Source: an uncultured Coriobacteriaceae bacterium
Lineage (GTDB): Bacteria > Actinomycetota > Coriobacteriia > Coriobacteriales > Atopobiaceae
Assembly (NCBI GenBank): GCA_902798915.1
Contig: CADBYM010000009.1
Span: 25,312 to 89,311, forward strand
DNA length: 64,000 nt
Direction of reading: 5' to 3'
A model generated the notes under the pieces. The model was not told where the DNA came from. It saw only the letters and a program-made list of their open reading frames with translations, and did not search any database. A program made the position numbers and the translations under genes. Positions 62,799 through 64,000 of this stretch are shown one piece after another; the stretch's first letter is position 1; each line of letters opens with the position of its first letter.

Positions 62799-63419
62799 TT
62801 ACCGCACGAAGTTGGTGAAGATGACTTTGTTGCGCTCAGGAATGCCGTAGGCGTCGCGACCGTCGGCGATGGCCCTCATCATGAAGGTCATGTTGCGTGC
62901 GAGGTTGCGAATGGTCTGCTCGCCTTCGGCGTCGGCATGGACGTCCTCACCCGTGAACCCGTGGACGTCGTTCCAGTAGGTGGAGGGTACGGTGGGCATG
63001 CCCGAGATGCCAAAGAACTGGTTGAGCGCCTCGAAGGTGGCGCTGTTGCCGCCACGGCGGCAGCTTACGACGCTCGCGCCCACCTTCATGCGCAGGTCGG
63101 TCGCCGAGCTGTAGAGGAGGCGCTGCATGAACGAGAGCACCGTGCCGTTGGGGTTGCCGTAGTACACCGGGCTGCCGATGACGAGGCCGTCGGCCTCGGC
63201 GAGCTTGGGCGCGCACTCATTGACGAGGTCGTTGTCAAAGACGCACCTGCCCAGCTCGCGACACCTCATGCAGGCGATGCAGCCGCGGATGTCCTTGTTG
63301 CCTACCTGCACGACCTCGCACTCGACGCCCGCGGCGGAGAACTCCTCGGCCGCGATGGCGAACGCCTCGGCGATGCAACCCTTGGGGTCGGGGCTGCCGT
63401 TGATCATCAGTACCTTCAT
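62799..63419 (-). CDS. Flavodoxin-like NADPH-dependent FMN reductase
   Basis: A 206-aa FMN-binding oxidoreductase of the NADPH-dependent FMN reductase/iron-sulfur flavoprotein group. It has the phosphate-binding loop INGSPDPKG, the Cys-rich CIACMRC…GRCVFDND and SPVYYGNPNG. It probably reduces a quinone, nitro compound or iron-sulfur partner. The ATG at 63419 follows AGAGGAGCGAAC. It has its own terminator. Confidence 0.88.
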   Translation of the reverse strand: MKVLMINGSPDPKGCIAEAFAIAAEEFSAAGVECEVVQVGNKDIRGCIACMRCRELGRCVFDNDLVNECAPKLAEADGLVIGSPVYYGNPNGTVLSFMQRLLYSSATDLRMKVGASVVSCRRGGNSATFEALNQFFGISGMPTVPSTYWNDVHGFTGEDVHADAEGEQTIRNLARNMTFMMRAIADGRDAYGIPERNKVIFTNFVR

Positions 63420-63766
63420 GTTCGCTCCTCTCACTCGACGACTCACTCAGTCTATCCCATTCGCGTGACGACGGGGACGGAACGGACGTGTGACGATGGG
63501 GGACGTAGGGTGTTGTCGCGGCCGTTGACGGGTGGGTCATGATGGTCCTATCGATAGTCCGCTCCGCGTTCGTTCATATTGGAGTCTGCGGCATGCACAG
63601 CATTGCGCGGCGTGGCCACTTTCCATGATTGTAAGCGGAACACGAGAGCGCGCTTGGTCGGAGGCTCGGGACAGTTAACATGCACTGTCTGGCTACTTCG
63701 GGTAATCTAGTTTCATATGTTCATTTGACGCTGGACGGCTGTCCTCGAGACGGAGGGATTACGCTC
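63420..63766. other. Non-coding gap with dispersed motif copies
   Basis: 347 bases with no gene. 63463–63505 contains two copies of the dispersed motif (GTGACGACGGGGACGG and GTGTGACGATGGGGGACG). The region before 63767 contains TAATCT (63704–63709), a possible -10; no good -35 is seen. Confidence 0.4.
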
Positions 63767-64000
63767 ATGCTCACCAGACGCGAAGCACTCAAGCTCATTT
63801 CCGCGGCGGGTGCCGCAACCACGCTGCTTTCCGGATGTGCGTCGGGGGACAAGCCGCAGACGTCTGGGGGAGAGGCACCCACCACAAAGTCCCTGCGAAT
63901 CCTCGCCACGAGCGACACCCATGGCATGTTCGTTCCCTGGGACTACGCGCTGGACGCCGAGGACCCCGCGGGAGGCATGGCCAAGCTCTCCACGGCCGTC
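63767..64000 (+). CDS. Lipoprotein 5'-nucleotidase/cyclic phosphodiesterase family (partial)
   Basis: The first 78 residues of a gene cut off by the window end. A lipoprotein signal (TRREALKLISAAGAATTLLSGC) with a twin-arginine RR is followed by LRILATSDTHGMFVPWD, the metal-binding start of the 5'-nucleotidase/2',3'-cyclic-nucleotide phosphodiesterase family. GGAGGG precedes the ATG. It would act outside the cytoplasm on nucleotides. Confidence 0.8.
   Translation, partial: MLTRREALKLISAAGAATTLLSGCASGDKPQTSGGEAPTTKSLRILATSDTHGMFVPWDYALDAEDPAGGMAKLSTAV

Overview
The window is a high-GC, gene-dense chromosomal segment. The long block rpmB – asp23 – dak2 – recG – rsmD – coaD – coiled-coil protein – DUF177 – rpmF – plsX – acpP – rnc – smc – ftsY – ffh, the GC-rich codon use, the glycyl-radical and iron-sulfur enzymes of an anaerobe, and the lack of any sporulation gene together suggest an anaerobic actinobacterium of the Coriobacteriia, most like Olsenella/Atopobiaceae. 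That is an inference from gene content; no rRNA is present to confirm it.

Region 1 (1–17.7 kb) is core. It opens with a HAD–thiamine diphosphokinase fusion, followed by the rpmB, fatty-acid-kinase, DNA-repair, CoA, ribosomal L32, phospholipid, RNase III, SMC and SRP genes, all on the + strand with frequent ATGA/GTGA overlaps. An orphan Nif11-type peptide precursor (7.3 kb) interrupts it. Region 2 (17.7–26.2 kb) has a divergent pair, an L,D-transpeptidase and a TrmH-type methyltransferase, then a five-gene peptide ABC importer followed by a small gene with a double-glycine leader. Region 3 (26.5–31.7 kb) is accessory: an SDR enzyme, two large AAA-ATPase/PD-(D/E)XK-like proteins, a membrane protein and a decayed ORF.

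Region 4 (31.9–36.3 kb) is a three-gene iron-sulfur flavoprotein operon (NuoE-like, NuoF-like, and a NuoG-N/GltD-like fusion) resembling the Sporomusa-type ferredoxin-dependent transhydrogenase. Region 5 (36.4–45.1 kb) holds an E. coli-type YcaO protein, a frameshifted secreted metallopeptidase, a large adenosine-deaminase-fold protein with a C-terminal SLOG-like domain, a degenerate GGDEF protein, a membrane-anchored barnase-type RNase and a GNAT acetyltransferase. Region 6 (45.2–54.2 kb) has two hydrolases, a decayed PAP2 copy, three methyltransferase genes (one fused to an ATC-hydrolase domain, one to a metallo-beta-lactamase domain), the intact PAP2 gene, a small hypothetical gene and a lipoprotein esterase.

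Region 7 (54.4–60.7 kb) is a fermentative unit: a glycyl-radical enzyme activase, a YbiW/PflD-like glycyl radical enzyme, a fructose-6-phosphate-aldolase-like transaldolase, then a 180-bp imperfect palindrome and a ferredoxin-type aldo/keto reductase. Region 8 (60.8–64 kb) carries a LysR regulator, a DUF434 protein, a flavodoxin-like FMN reductase and the 5' end of a lipoprotein phosphoesterase. The most unusual items are the ADA–SLOG fusion, the two orphan leader-peptide genes, the methyltransferase cassette flanked by PAP2 copies, the Stn-like complex and the long palindrome. No tRNA, rRNA, CRISPR array or complete insertion sequence was seen.
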